DNA from: an uncultured Pelagibacteraceae bacterium
GTDB lineage: Bacteria; Pseudomonadota; Alphaproteobacteria; Pelagibacterales; Pelagibacteraceae
DNA length: 64,000 bases
Assembly (NCBI GenBank): GCA_902515185.1
Contig: CABXTN010000003.1
Span: forward strand, 1-64,000
Reading direction: 5' to 3'
Shown: one piece after another, positions 52,201 through 61,057 of the stretch
Layout of the letters: each line of letters begins with the position of its first letter
How positions within the stretch are numbered: the first letter of the stretch is position 1
Translations under genes and position numbers: made by a program
The notes under the pieces: model-generated
Databases searched by the model: none
Told to the model about the DNA's origin: nothing
The model's input: only the letters and a program-made list of their open reading frames with translations

Positions 52201-53139
52201 ATGAGCCACAAATTTTATAAACCTGCAAGAGCACGACTTCACAGAAGTGAATTAGCAGTTCCGGGGTCATCTCCAAAAATGTTTGAGAAAGCACTAAATT
52301 CAGCTGCTGATGTTATATTTTTAGATTTAGAAGATGCAGTGTCGCCGAATGATAAAATAACAGCAAGAAAAAATACCATTAAGGCTTTAAATGAAATGAA
52401 TTGGAGAGAGAAGGGCAAAACTATTTCTGTGAGAATAAATAGTTTAGATACTCATTATATGTATAGCGATTTAATTGAAATAGTTGAGCAAGCTGGAGAA
52501 AATGTTGATACTATTTTAGTTCCAAAAGCAGGAACATCAAGCGATGTATATATGGTCGATTGTCTTTTAACACAAATTGAAACTCATAAAAAAATTAAAA
52601 ATAAAATTGGGATTGAGTGTTTAATAGAGACTGCTTTAGGTATGGCAAATATTAAAGACATTGCACAATCAAGTTCCAGATTAGAGGCTCTACATTTTGG
52701 TGTTGCAGATTATGCAGCAAGTTTAAGAGCTAGAACTGTTGTTATAGGAGGATTAAATCCTGATTATCCAGGGGACCAGTGGCATCATGGTTTGTCGGAA
52801 TTAGTCGTTGCTTGTAGAGCTTATGGTCTAAGAGCTATTGATGGGCCATTTGGAGATTTTAACGATGCAGATGCATACATAATGTCTGCAAAAAGAGGTG
52901 CAGCTATTGGAATTGAAGGTAAATGGGCAATCCACCCATCTCAAATAGAGCTTGCTAATAAAGTATTTACTCCTCCAGAATCAGAAGTTTCAAAAGCAAA
53001 AAGGATTATTGATGAACTTGATAAAGCAGCCAAAGAAGGAAAAGGAGCAGCTCAACTTGACGGTCGAATGATTGATGCGGCTTCAGCAAGAATGGCTGAA
53101 AATATTGTAAACATTGATAAATTAATAAATAATAAATAA
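52201..53139 (+). CDS. HpcH/HpaI-family CoA-ester lyase, malyl-CoA lyase-like
   Basis: ADVIFLDLEDAVSPNDK, FGVADYAASL, GPFGDF, GKWAIHPSQIELANKVFTP; upstream of mtkAB-like genes. Confidence 0.85.
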   Translation: MSHKFYKPARARLHRSELAVPGSSPKMFEKALNSAADVIFLDLEDAVSPNDKITARKNTIKALNEMNWREKGKTISVRINSLDTHYMYSDLIEIVEQAGENVDTILVPKAGTSSDVYMVDCLLTQIETHKKIKNKIGIECLIETALGMANIKDIAQSSSRLEALHFGVADYAASLRARTVVIGGLNPDYPGDQWHHGLSELVVACRAYGLRAIDGPFGDFNDADAYIMSAKRGAAIGIEGKWAIHPSQIELANKVFTPPESEVSKAKRIIDELDKAAKEGKGAAQLDGRMIDAASARMAENIVNIDKLINNK

Positions 53140-53147
53140 TAAAAATT

Positions 53148-54311
53148 ATGGATATTCACGAATACCAAGCAAAAAAAATATTATCAAGTTTTGGAGTATC
53201 AATTCCAAGGGGTGGGATTGTTTATAGTCCTGAGAATGCAGAAAATAAAGCTAGAGAAATTGGTGGATCTAAATGGGTTGTTAAAGCACAGATTCATTCA
53301 GGTGCACGTGGGAAAGCTGGTGGAATAATATTATGTAACACCCCTTTAGAAGTTGCTCAGGCAACAGATAAGTTGTTAGGAAAAAAATTGGTTACAAACC
53401 AAACAGGACCTGAGGGAAAAATTGTAAATAGAATTTATATTGAAGAAGCAACTGACATTGAAAAAGAATTATACTTAGGATTAGTTTTTGATAGAAGTTC
53501 AGAGAGCATTATGATTGTAGCTTCAACAGAAGGAGGAATGAGTGTTGAGGAGATTTCTAAAGAAAAACCAGAAACTATTATAAGATCAAAAATAGAAGTT
53601 GCAGTTGGTATACAGAGTTTCCAAGCAAGAGAACTTGCCTTTGGGTTAGGTATAGAACCAGCTTTAATTTCAAGGGTGTCAGATACTATCGTCGGATGTT
53701 ATAAAGCTTTTAGTGAATTAGATGCAACTATGGTTGAAGTAAATCCATTGGTTATATCAAAACAGAAACAAATATTAGCTTTAGATTGTAAAATGAGTTT
53801 TGATAACAATGCTATGTTTAGACGAAGTCAAGTTTCAGAACTCAGAGATAAAACTCAAGAGGAATCAAAAGAGGTTTATGCATCTGATAGAGGTTTAAAT
53901 TATGTAAGTTTAGATGGAAATATTGGGAATATTATTAATGGAGCTGGTCTTGCAATGGCTTCAATGGATATGATTAAATTAGCAGGGGGGTCACCTGCTA
54001 ATTTTTTAGACGTTGGAGGAGGCGCTACACCAGAAAAAATTGTAAAGGCTTTTAAGCTTATAACTATGGATGAGAAGGTCAGAGTAATTTTGGTAAATAT
54101 ATTTGCAGGAATTAATAGATGTGATTGGGTAGCAGAAGGAATTGTACAAGCTTTAGATAAAATTGAAGTAAAAGTTCCAATTGTTATTAGACTAGCTGGA
54201 ACAAATGTTGAAAAAGGTAATGAGATACTTAAAAAAAGTAAAATAGAATATATAGAGGCTAATACTTTAGAGGATGCAGCAAACAAAGCTGTAAAAGCCT
54301 TAGGTAAATAA
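53148..54311 (+). CDS. Malate-CoA ligase beta subunit-like (MtkA; SucC family)
   Basis: MDIHEYQAKKILSSFGVSIPRG, VKAQIHSGARGKAGGI, NIFAGINRCDWVAEGIV; operon with CoA-ester lyase. Confidence 0.83.
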   Translation: MDIHEYQAKKILSSFGVSIPRGGIVYSPENAENKAREIGGSKWVVKAQIHSGARGKAGGIILCNTPLEVAQATDKLLGKKLVTNQTGPEGKIVNRIYIEEATDIEKELYLGLVFDRSSESIMIVASTEGGMSVEEISKEKPETIIRSKIEVAVGIQSFQARELAFGLGIEPALISRVSDTIVGCYKAFSELDATMVEVNPLVISKQKQILALDCKMSFDNNAMFRRSQVSELRDKTQEESKEVYASDRGLNYVSLDGNIGNIINGAGLAMASMDMIKLAGGSPANFLDVGGGATPEKIVKAFKLITMDEKVRVILVNIFAGINRCDWVAEGIVQALDKIEVKVPIVIRLAGTNVEKGNEILKKSKIEYIEANTLEDAANKAVKALGK

Positions 54312-54314
54312 TTT

Positions 54315-55202
54315 ATGGCAGTTATAATTGATAAAAATTCAAAAATAATAATTCAGGGTTTTACTGGAAAAATGGGAACTTTTCATGCAGATGAAATGAT
54401 AAAATATGGATCTAATATTGTTGGAGGAGTAACCCCAGGTAAAGGTGGTACAAAACATTTAGAACGTCCAGTATTTAATACAGTCAAGGAGGCTGTAAAA
54501 AAAACAGGAGCTACAGCCTCGATATTATTTGTGCCCCCAGCATTTGCAGCAGATTCAGCTATGGAAGCAGCAGACGCAGGTATAAAAACTTGCGTTGCTA
54601 TCGTAGATGGGATTCCTTCTCATGATATGATTAAAATTAAAAGGTATATGAGAAGATATACCAAAAGTGGAAAGATGACCTTAGTTGGTCCTAATTGTGC
54701 CGGTATTATAAGTCCAGGTAAATCGATGCTAGGCATTATGCCAGGCCATATTTATAAAGAAGGAAGAGTTGGAATAATAAGTAGATCTGGAACATTAGGT
54801 TATGAAGCAGCTCAACAGCTTAAAAATTTAAATATAGGAGTTTCTACGAGTGTTGGAATTGGTGGCGATCCAATAAATGGAAGTTCGTTCAGAGATATTA
54901 TTGAAAAATTTGAAACAGATGATGAGACCGACGCAATTTTAATGATAGGTGAAATTGGAGGACCGCAAGAAGTGGCAGCTGGACATTTTGCAAAAGAAAA
55001 TATGAAAAAACCAGTGATTGCTTATATAGCTGGTTTAACCGCTCCAAAAGGTAGAGTTATGGGACATGCGGGGGCAATTGTTTCTGCGTATGGAGAAAGT
55101 GCAATTGAAAAAGTAGAAATTTTAAAAGAATGTGGAATTACAATATCAAAAAATCCTTCAGTTATGGGAGATACTGTAAAGTCGGTTTTAGATAAAAGCT
55201 AG
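54315..55202 (+). CDS. Malate-CoA ligase alpha subunit-like (MtkB; SucD family)
   Basis: IIIQGFTGKMGTFHADEMIKYGSNIVGGVTPGKGG, MLGIMPGHIYKEGRVGIISRSGTLGYE. Confidence 0.83.
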   Translation: MAVIIDKNSKIIIQGFTGKMGTFHADEMIKYGSNIVGGVTPGKGGTKHLERPVFNTVKEAVKKTGATASILFVPPAFAADSAMEAADAGIKTCVAIVDGIPSHDMIKIKRYMRRYTKSGKMTLVGPNCAGIISPGKSMLGIMPGHIYKEGRVGIISRSGTLGYEAAQQLKNLNIGVSTSVGIGGDPINGSSFRDIIEKFETDDETDAILMIGEIGGPQEVAAGHFAKENMKKPVIAYIAGLTAPKGRVMGHAGAIVSAYGESAIEKVEILKECGITISKNPSVMGDTVKSVLDKS

Positions 55203-55203
55203 T

Positions 55204-55572
55204 ATGAGCTACGATAATAATAATATTTTTGCAAAAATACTCAGAGGGGAAATTCCTTGTAAAAAAATTTACGAGGATGAATTTGTTTTATCTTTTTTTG
55301 ATATAAATCCTCAAAAAAAAATTCATGCACTTGTTATACCTAAAGGCAAGTATATAGATTTAGATGATTTCAATAACAAAGCTTCAAAAGAAGAAATAAT
55401 CGGCCTTATGAAAGGAATCACAACAGTTGCTAAAAAGCTTGGTATTTCTATTAATAACAAAGGTGATGGATATAGGACTCTTACCAATATTGGTAATCAT
55501 GGAGGTCAAGAGGTACCTCATTTACATTTCCATATATTTGGTGGTGAAAAAGTTGGAAGAATGGTTCAATGA
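55204..55572 (+). CDS. HIT-family protein (HinT-like)
   Basis: NIFAKILRGEIPCKKIYEDE, EVPHLHFHIFGG. Confidence 0.94.
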   Translation: MSYDNNNIFAKILRGEIPCKKIYEDEFVLSFFDINPQKKIHALVIPKGKYIDLDDFNNKASKEEIIGLMKGITTVAKKLGISINNKGDGYRTLTNIGNHGGQEVPHLHFHIFGGEKVGRMVQ

Positions 55573-56081
55573 TAGAAAAAATTGACCGTTTTTATCTTGA
55601 AATCTTATCTATTAAAGCATTAAAAGAAAAAGCTAAACCACTCGAAAATTTAAATATCGAATTAATAAAAAAAGAAAACTTTGCACTAAATAAATTTTTT
55701 TACAAACAGATTGGTAAAAAATATCAATGGGTTGATAGACTTGTGTGGAGTGATTCAACTTGGCAAAAGTATACATCTAATAGAAACTTACAAACATATA
55801 TTTTAAAAAAAGATGATGATTTAGTTGGATATTTTGAATTGATTAAAAATTTAGAGTCAAATGATTGTGAAATTGCTTATTTTGGACTTTTAGAGGAGTT
55901 TTTTAATAAAGGCTATGGAGGTTATCTATTATCACAGGCAATAAAATTGGGTTTTAGTTTTAACGTTAATAGAATTTGGGTCCATACATGTTCTTTAGAC
56001 CATCCTAATGCAATCTTAAATTATAAGTCTAGAGGCATGCAAGTCTTTCGAAATGAGATTTTAGAAAGAAAAGCCATTTAA
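55569..56081 (+). CDS. GNAT-family N-acetyltransferase
   Basis: IAYFGLLEEFFNKGYGGYLLSQAIKLGF, HTCSLDHPNAILNYKSRGM. Confidence 0.85.
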   Translation: MIEKIDRFYLEILSIKALKEKAKPLENLNIELIKKENFALNKFFYKQIGKKYQWVDRLVWSDSTWQKYTSNRNLQTYILKKDDDLVGYFELIKNLESNDCEIAYFGLLEEFFNKGYGGYLLSQAIKLGFSFNVNRIWVHTCSLDHPNAILNYKSRGMQVFRNEILERKAI

Positions 56082-56638
56082 TCAATTGAGGGTAATCTAA
56101 ATTGATTTTTATCTAAAAGAAGATTTATTTTTAGGTTAAATAAATATGTAATGACTAAATTTTGATATATATCAATATTTTGCCAACCAATAAGATTTAA
56201 AGTTTTTCTATCAAAAAAAATATTAATTTGATTATCTTTTTCAATAAATTTAAATCTATAAAACTTGTTTTCAATAAGATCCATGTTTGAATTTTTTATT
56301 TTTGATATTAAAAATTTTTTGTCCAATATCAGGTTTAAAGCGGTTTTTTCAATTGGATAAATATAGTATTGATTACTTGTTTGATTTTTTATAACTAGAT
56401 TTTTACCATTTGATACAAGTAATTTTTTATTATAATTATCATACAAACAGTATATTTTTTTTGGATATTTTATCACACAATATCCTTTCTCTTCTTTGTC
56501 GTTAATGTTTTGTTTAAATGAAAACGATAAATTTTCTGTTTTTTCGAACTTATCTATAATTCTATTTATTTCAGATGCGTTTAAATTTTTAAATAATAAA
56601 ATAAAAATTATTGTATAAAAAATTTTTTTCTTTATCAT
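56078..56638 (-). CDS. lolA: LolA-like outer-membrane lipoprotein carrier protein
   Basis: Signal peptide, FSFKQNINDKEEKGYCVIKYPKKIYCLYD; adjacent to ftsK. Confidence 0.82.
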   Translation of the reverse strand: MIKKKIFYTIIFILLFKNLNASEINRIIDKFEKTENLSFSFKQNINDKEEKGYCVIKYPKKIYCLYDNYNKKLLVSNGKNLVIKNQTSNQYYIYPIEKTALNLILDKKFLISKIKNSNMDLIENKFYRFKFIEKDNQINIFFDRKTLNLIGWQNIDIYQNLVITYLFNLKINLLLDKNQFRLPSID

Positions 56639-58722
56639 GATTTTAAGACATCTCTTTTACCAACATGGTTAGCTTTACTAACAATACCTTCTTGCTCCAT
56701 CATATCAATTATTCTTGCTGCTCTGTTGTAGCCAATTTGTAGCTTTCTTTGCAAGAAGGATGTCGATGCTTTTCCTTCTGTTTTAATTATATCAACAGCA
56801 GTGTTGTATAGTTCATCTTTACTATCGCTAGATAATTTTTCTACATCTTTCTCATCTGCAAAATTTAAAATTTCATCAACATAATCTGGTTCTGCTTGTG
56901 ATCTTAGAAAATTATTAATTTTTTCTATTTCATTCTCAGAAACAAAAGGAGCATGTATTCTTATTATTCTATTTGCAGAAGACATATAAAGCATATCTCC
57001 TTTTCCAAGTAATTGTTCAGCCCCTTGTTCTCCTAATATAGTTCTACTATCAATCTTTGATGTTACCTGAAAAGATATTCTTGTGGGAAAATTTGCTTTA
57101 ATTGTTCCAGTTATTACATCAACACTTGGTCTTTGTGTGGCCATGATAATATGAATACCAGCAGCTCTAGCCATTTGAGATAGTTTTTGAATATAATTCT
57201 CTATTTCTTTTCCTGCCACTAGCATTAAGTCTGACATTTCATCAACGATAACAATAATATATGGCATGGACCGCACATGCTTTGAGTTGTATCCATCAAT
57301 ATTTTTAACCCCTTTTCTAGTCATCAATTTGTATCGATTTTCCATTTCTTTTACTACCCAACCTAAAACTGATGCTGCTCTTTTTGCTTCTGTAATAACA
57401 GGGCACAATAAATGTGGAATACCTTCATAGGTAGACAGTTCTAACATTTTTGGATCAATTAATATAAATTTACATTTATCAGGAGAATGTTTGTAAAGAA
57501 TTGATAATATAATAGTGTTGATGCAAACAGATTTTCCAGAACCTGTTGTTCCGGCAATTAATAAATGAGGCATAGAAGATAGATCACCAGTAATTGGAAC
57601 CCCAGAAATACTCTTTCCTAAAGCTATAGGTAAGTTAATATCTTTATTTTTGAAATTTGGAGATGAAATAATCTCACTTAAGTAAACATTTTCTCTTGAG
57701 GTATTAGGTAACTCAATCCCAATTGTGCTTTGTCCAGGGATAGTAGAAATTCTAGCAGACTCTGAACTTGTATTTCGCGCAATATCCTCAGAAAGATTAA
57801 TAACTTTAGAAACTTTTACTCCTGCTGCTGGCTCAAACTCATTGAGAGTGACTACAGGACCATGGCTAATTTTCTTTATTTTTCCTTGAACACCAAAATC
57901 TAAAAGAATTTTCTCTAAAGAATTTTCATCCAGGTTTTGACTGAAATTTTTTTTTGATTTTTCTTTTTTATTTGGAATATTAAGAAATTCTAATTTTGGA
58001 AGTTTATATTTAATCTTATTATCTTTGGATTGTTCACGACTAGTATCAAAAGAAAAATTTTCTTGTATAGGTAATGAGTAATTATTATTTTCTATTTTAT
58101 TAGCTGATTCATTATCAACTTCTTTTGCAGAAGTTTTATCTAAGCTTTTATAAGAAAGTATTTTACTAAAAAAATTAGTTAATGCTTTTAGGTTAAAATT
58201 AATACTAATTAAAAAAAATAAAATTAATAACGTTAATGATAAAAAATAAGACACATTTTGATTATTTTGAATAATGCTGCTTGTAAAATCGTTAGATAAA
58301 ATATTACCTATAAAACCTCCATTACCATTAATGGGTAACCAAAAAGAATCTTGATAAAATTCATCTAAAAAGAAACAGGTTAAAATTATATATAAAATTG
58401 AGAAGAAAAAATTTTCCAAAATAATTAATAATTTTTTTTTCATAATTAAAGTAGAGCCTGTAAAAATTACGGTTATACAAAACAAAAAGGACGTAAGTCC
58501 GATCGATTGTAAAAAAAAATCTGAAATAATACTTCCTTGACGACCAAAGATGTTTTTTATTTGATTATCATTAGAAAAAATAAAATTTGGATCCTCAGCA
58601 GAATATGTAAATATAGACAATAGTAAAAAAAGCCCAAAAATGATTAATAAAAGTCCCAATAAATCAATTAGCCTATTTATTATAAAATCAGATATATTTT
58701 TGATAATAGATTTAATTTGCAT
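56635..58722 (-). CDS. ftsK: DNA translocase FtsK
   Basis: LLIAGTTGSGKSVCINTII, GKGDMLYMSS, C-terminal winged-helix gamma domain STSFLQRKLQIGYNRAARIIDMMEQEGIV. Confidence 0.97.
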   Translation of the reverse strand: MQIKSIIKNISDFIINRLIDLLGLLLIIFGLFLLLSIFTYSAEDPNFIFSNDNQIKNIFGRQGSIISDFFLQSIGLTSFLFCITVIFTGSTLIMKKKLLIILENFFFSILYIILTCFFLDEFYQDSFWLPINGNGGFIGNILSNDFTSSIIQNNQNVSYFLSLTLLILFFLISINFNLKALTNFFSKILSYKSLDKTSAKEVDNESANKIENNNYSLPIQENFSFDTSREQSKDNKIKYKLPKLEFLNIPNKKEKSKKNFSQNLDENSLEKILLDFGVQGKIKKISHGPVVTLNEFEPAAGVKVSKVINLSEDIARNTSSESARISTIPGQSTIGIELPNTSRENVYLSEIISSPNFKNKDINLPIALGKSISGVPITGDLSSMPHLLIAGTTGSGKSVCINTIILSILYKHSPDKCKFILIDPKMLELSTYEGIPHLLCPVITEAKRAASVLGWVVKEMENRYKLMTRKGVKNIDGYNSKHVRSMPYIIVIVDEMSDLMLVAGKEIENYIQKLSQMARAAGIHIIMATQRPSVDVITGTIKANFPTRISFQVTSKIDSRTILGEQGAEQLLGKGDMLYMSSANRIIRIHAPFVSENEIEKINNFLRSQAEPDYVDEILNFADEKDVEKLSSDSKDELYNTAVDIIKTEGKASTSFLQRKLQIGYNRAARIIDMMEQEGIVSKANHVGKRDVLKS

Positions 58723-58789
58723 AAAACTTATAAAGTAACCAATTTACACTTTGTATCATTTAATGTTTGTTGTTAAAATTATTTCTTTT

Positions 58790-59887
58790 ATGAAAATAAG
58801 TATAATAGGAAATAATTTAACTGGTTTAATTTTATCAAAAGCTCTGGTTAATAAAAACATTAATGTTAAACTTTTCTACAATCCAAAAAAAAATACAAAA
58901 AAAACCAATAGAACCATTGGAATCGCAAAGAAAAATATGGATTTTATACAGTCAAAATTGCTTAAAGTCCCAAAATTTTTTTTTAACACAATAAATGAAA
59001 TAGGCATCTTTACAGAAAATTCAAAAAAATCAGAGATTTTGAATTTTAATAATGAACACGAATTGTTTTATTTAGTGAAGTATGAGAGTTTTTTAAATTT
59101 AATAAATAAAAGTTTAAAAAAGTCTAAGAATTTTAAATTTCACAAAATAAAAAGTTATAACTCATTTAAAAGTATGATCAATAATTGTGACGAGAAAATT
59201 ATAATTAACTGTGAAAATAATAATTTCATAAACACCAATTTTTTCTCAAGCAACTTTTCTAAAGATTATAAAAGTGAGGCCTTTACTTTTATTTTTCAAC
59301 ATAAATCAATTAAAAATAATAAAGCTATTCAAATCTTTACTAAATATGGTCCACTAGCTTTTTTACCATTGTCTAAAACTCAGACATCTGTCGTATTTTC
59401 CGTATATAAAAGTAAATATAAACTTGATGAAAAAAAAATTATTACTTTGGTAAAATATTATAATAAAAAATATACAATAAATAAGTTTTCAAACATTGAA
59501 AAAGTAAATTTAAAATTTAAGTCAGCTAGAAAGTATTTTTATAAAAACATTCTTCTTTTTGGGGATAATCTTCATCAAGTACATCCATTGGCTGGACAGG
59601 GTTTTAATATGACTCTAAGAGATTTAGAAATTTTAATGACTGAAATAGATAAATTAAAAAAACTAGGTCTACCTTTAAACAAAAATATTTTAAAAAATTT
59701 TGAAAATAAAACAAAATCAAATAATTTTTTATATATAAGTGGGATAAATATTATTGAGAGTTTTTTTAAATTAGACTCACAATTTAAAAATAGTATTTCA
59801 AACTTAATTCCTAAGCTAACAAAAAAAAATAAGTACGTAAAAAATCTTTTTATTCAAATTGCTGATAAAGGATTAAGATTTCTTTAA
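58790..59887 (+). CDS. UbiH/COQ6-family FAD-dependent hydroxylase
   Basis: MKISIIGNNLTGLILSKAL dinucleotide fold, LLFGDNLHQVHPLAGQGFNMTLRDLEIL. Confidence 0.83.
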   Translation: MKISIIGNNLTGLILSKALVNKNINVKLFYNPKKNTKKTNRTIGIAKKNMDFIQSKLLKVPKFFFNTINEIGIFTENSKKSEILNFNNEHELFYLVKYESFLNLINKSLKKSKNFKFHKIKSYNSFKSMINNCDEKIIINCENNNFINTNFFSSNFSKDYKSEAFTFIFQHKSIKNNKAIQIFTKYGPLAFLPLSKTQTSVVFSVYKSKYKLDEKKIITLVKYYNKKYTINKFSNIEKVNLKFKSARKYFYKNILLFGDNLHQVHPLAGQGFNMTLRDLEILMTEIDKLKKLGLPLNKNILKNFENKTKSNNFLYISGINIIESFFKLDSQFKNSISNLIPKLTKKNKYVKNLFIQIADKGLRFL

Positions 59888-60532
59888 TTATTGAAGAGTA
59901 CTATTGCCAAAATCATCTAAGATATAAGTTTTGAGTATTTTTTCTAATTTTGTTTTTCGATCATTTATATTTGAGCTCTCAAGCAATGTTTGCTTCTCTT
60001 CTAAGGAAATTGGCGATGCCATTGCGAGAGTATTAATTGTGTTATAAAGATCTTGTTTTTTTAACTCAGACCAATTTATCGCATAACCCTTTTTACTGAA
60101 AAGATTTTTTAAATCCTTAAGAATTATTTCCAAATTTGAAAATTCAATCTTTTCTTTTAAATTATCTGAGTCTGTAGAAAATTTTTCATAATTTACATTA
60201 CAGATTCTATATTGTTTATTTGAAGTTATTTCGTTTATAATTTTAAACCTACTTACTCCATTTAAAACAATTAAATATCTCCCATCTTCTGTTTCATTAA
60301 AACTTGTAATTTTTCCTAGGCAACCAACATCAAAAAGGTCTGGTTTTTTTAAATCTCCTGTTTTTTTCGGTTGTATCATTCCGATCATTCTATGTGTTTT
60401 CATACAATCATCTATCATTTGGATATAGCGTGGCTCAAAAATATTTAGAGGAACAGTGGTCTCTGGAAAAATTATAAAATTTGAAAGAGGAAAAACAGGT
60501 ATTTCTGATGGTAATTTTTTTATATTTTTCAT
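59888..60532 (-). CDS. LON N-terminal (peptidase S16 substrate-binding) domain protein
   Basis: IPVFPLSNFIIFPETTVPLNIFEPRYIQMIDDC, GCLGKI. Confidence 0.9.
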   Translation of the reverse strand: MKNIKKLPSEIPVFPLSNFIIFPETTVPLNIFEPRYIQMIDDCMKTHRMIGMIQPKKTGDLKKPDLFDVGCLGKITSFNETEDGRYLIVLNGVSRFKIINEITSNKQYRICNVNYEKFSTDSDNLKEKIEFSNLEIILKDLKNLFSKKGYAINWSELKKQDLYNTINTLAMASPISLEEKQTLLESSNINDRKTKLEKILKTYILDDFGNSTLQ

Positions 60533-60600
60533 ATTTTTAAATTTAATTGATAAAATTTATAACAAAACAAGGTTAGTTGTCACATAAATTATAATAAAGC

Positions 60601-60628
60601 TTGATGAATAATATTTGTCAAATATAAT
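60601..60628 (+). promoter_or_regulatory. Putative sigma70-type promoter for tRNA-Gly
   Basis: TTGATG-N16-TATAAT, 9 bp before tRNA 5' end. Confidence 0.65.
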
Positions 60629-60637
60629 AATTCTTGT

Positions 60638-60712
60638 GCGGGCGTAGCTCAGTGGTAGAGCGTCTCGTTGCCAACGAGAAGGTCGTGGGTTCGAGTCCCA
60701 TTGCCCGCTCCA
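60638..60712 (+). tRNA. tRNA-Gly (anticodon GCC), CCA encoded
   Basis: Acceptor GCGGGCG/TGCCCGC, anticodon stem-loop TCTCG-TTGCCAA-CGAGA, GGTTCGAGTCC T-arm, TCCA 3' end. Confidence 0.97.
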
Positions 60713-60718
60713 AAAATT

Positions 60719-61057
60719 ATGACTGATTTAGCAAATAAAAAATGTATTCCTTGTGAAGGTGGCATACCAGCCTTTGATAAAAGTGAAATTCATAAATATT
60801 TGAAAAAAATTGATGGATGGGACGTTAAAGAGGATGAAAAAAATAATTTTTATTTAATAAAAGAGTTTAAATTTGAAAATTTTTTAGAAAGTCAAAGCTT
60901 TGTTAATAAAGTCGGCCAGATTGCAGAAACTGAAAGTCACCATCCGGATATTATTTTTGGGTGGGGTTACGCTAAAATTAAAATATTTACTCATGCGATC
61001 CAAGGTTTGGCTGAAAGCGACTTCATTCTTGCAGCAAAAGTTGATAAAATTGATTAA
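60719..61057 (+). CDS. phhB: Pterin-4a-carbinolamine dehydratase
   Basis: GWDVKEDEKNNFYLIKEFKFENFLESQSFVNKVGQIAETESHHPDIIFGWGYAKIKIFTH; start set at 60719, after tRNA. Confidence 0.92.
   Translation: MTDLANKKCIPCEGGIPAFDKSEIHKYLKKIDGWDVKEDEKNNFYLIKEFKFENFLESQSFVNKVGQIAETESHHPDIIFGWGYAKIKIFTHAIQGLAESDFILAAKVDKID

Noticed and set aside
53900-54286. 128-aa minus-strand ORF inside the mtkA-like gene
   Set aside because: Antisense shadow; low-complexity hydrophobic content without a recognisable family.
60668-60718. N-terminal extension MPTRRSWVRVPLPAPKI of the phhB ORF
   Set aside because: It is translation of the tRNA-Gly sequence itself, a common spurious extension; real start placed at 60719.
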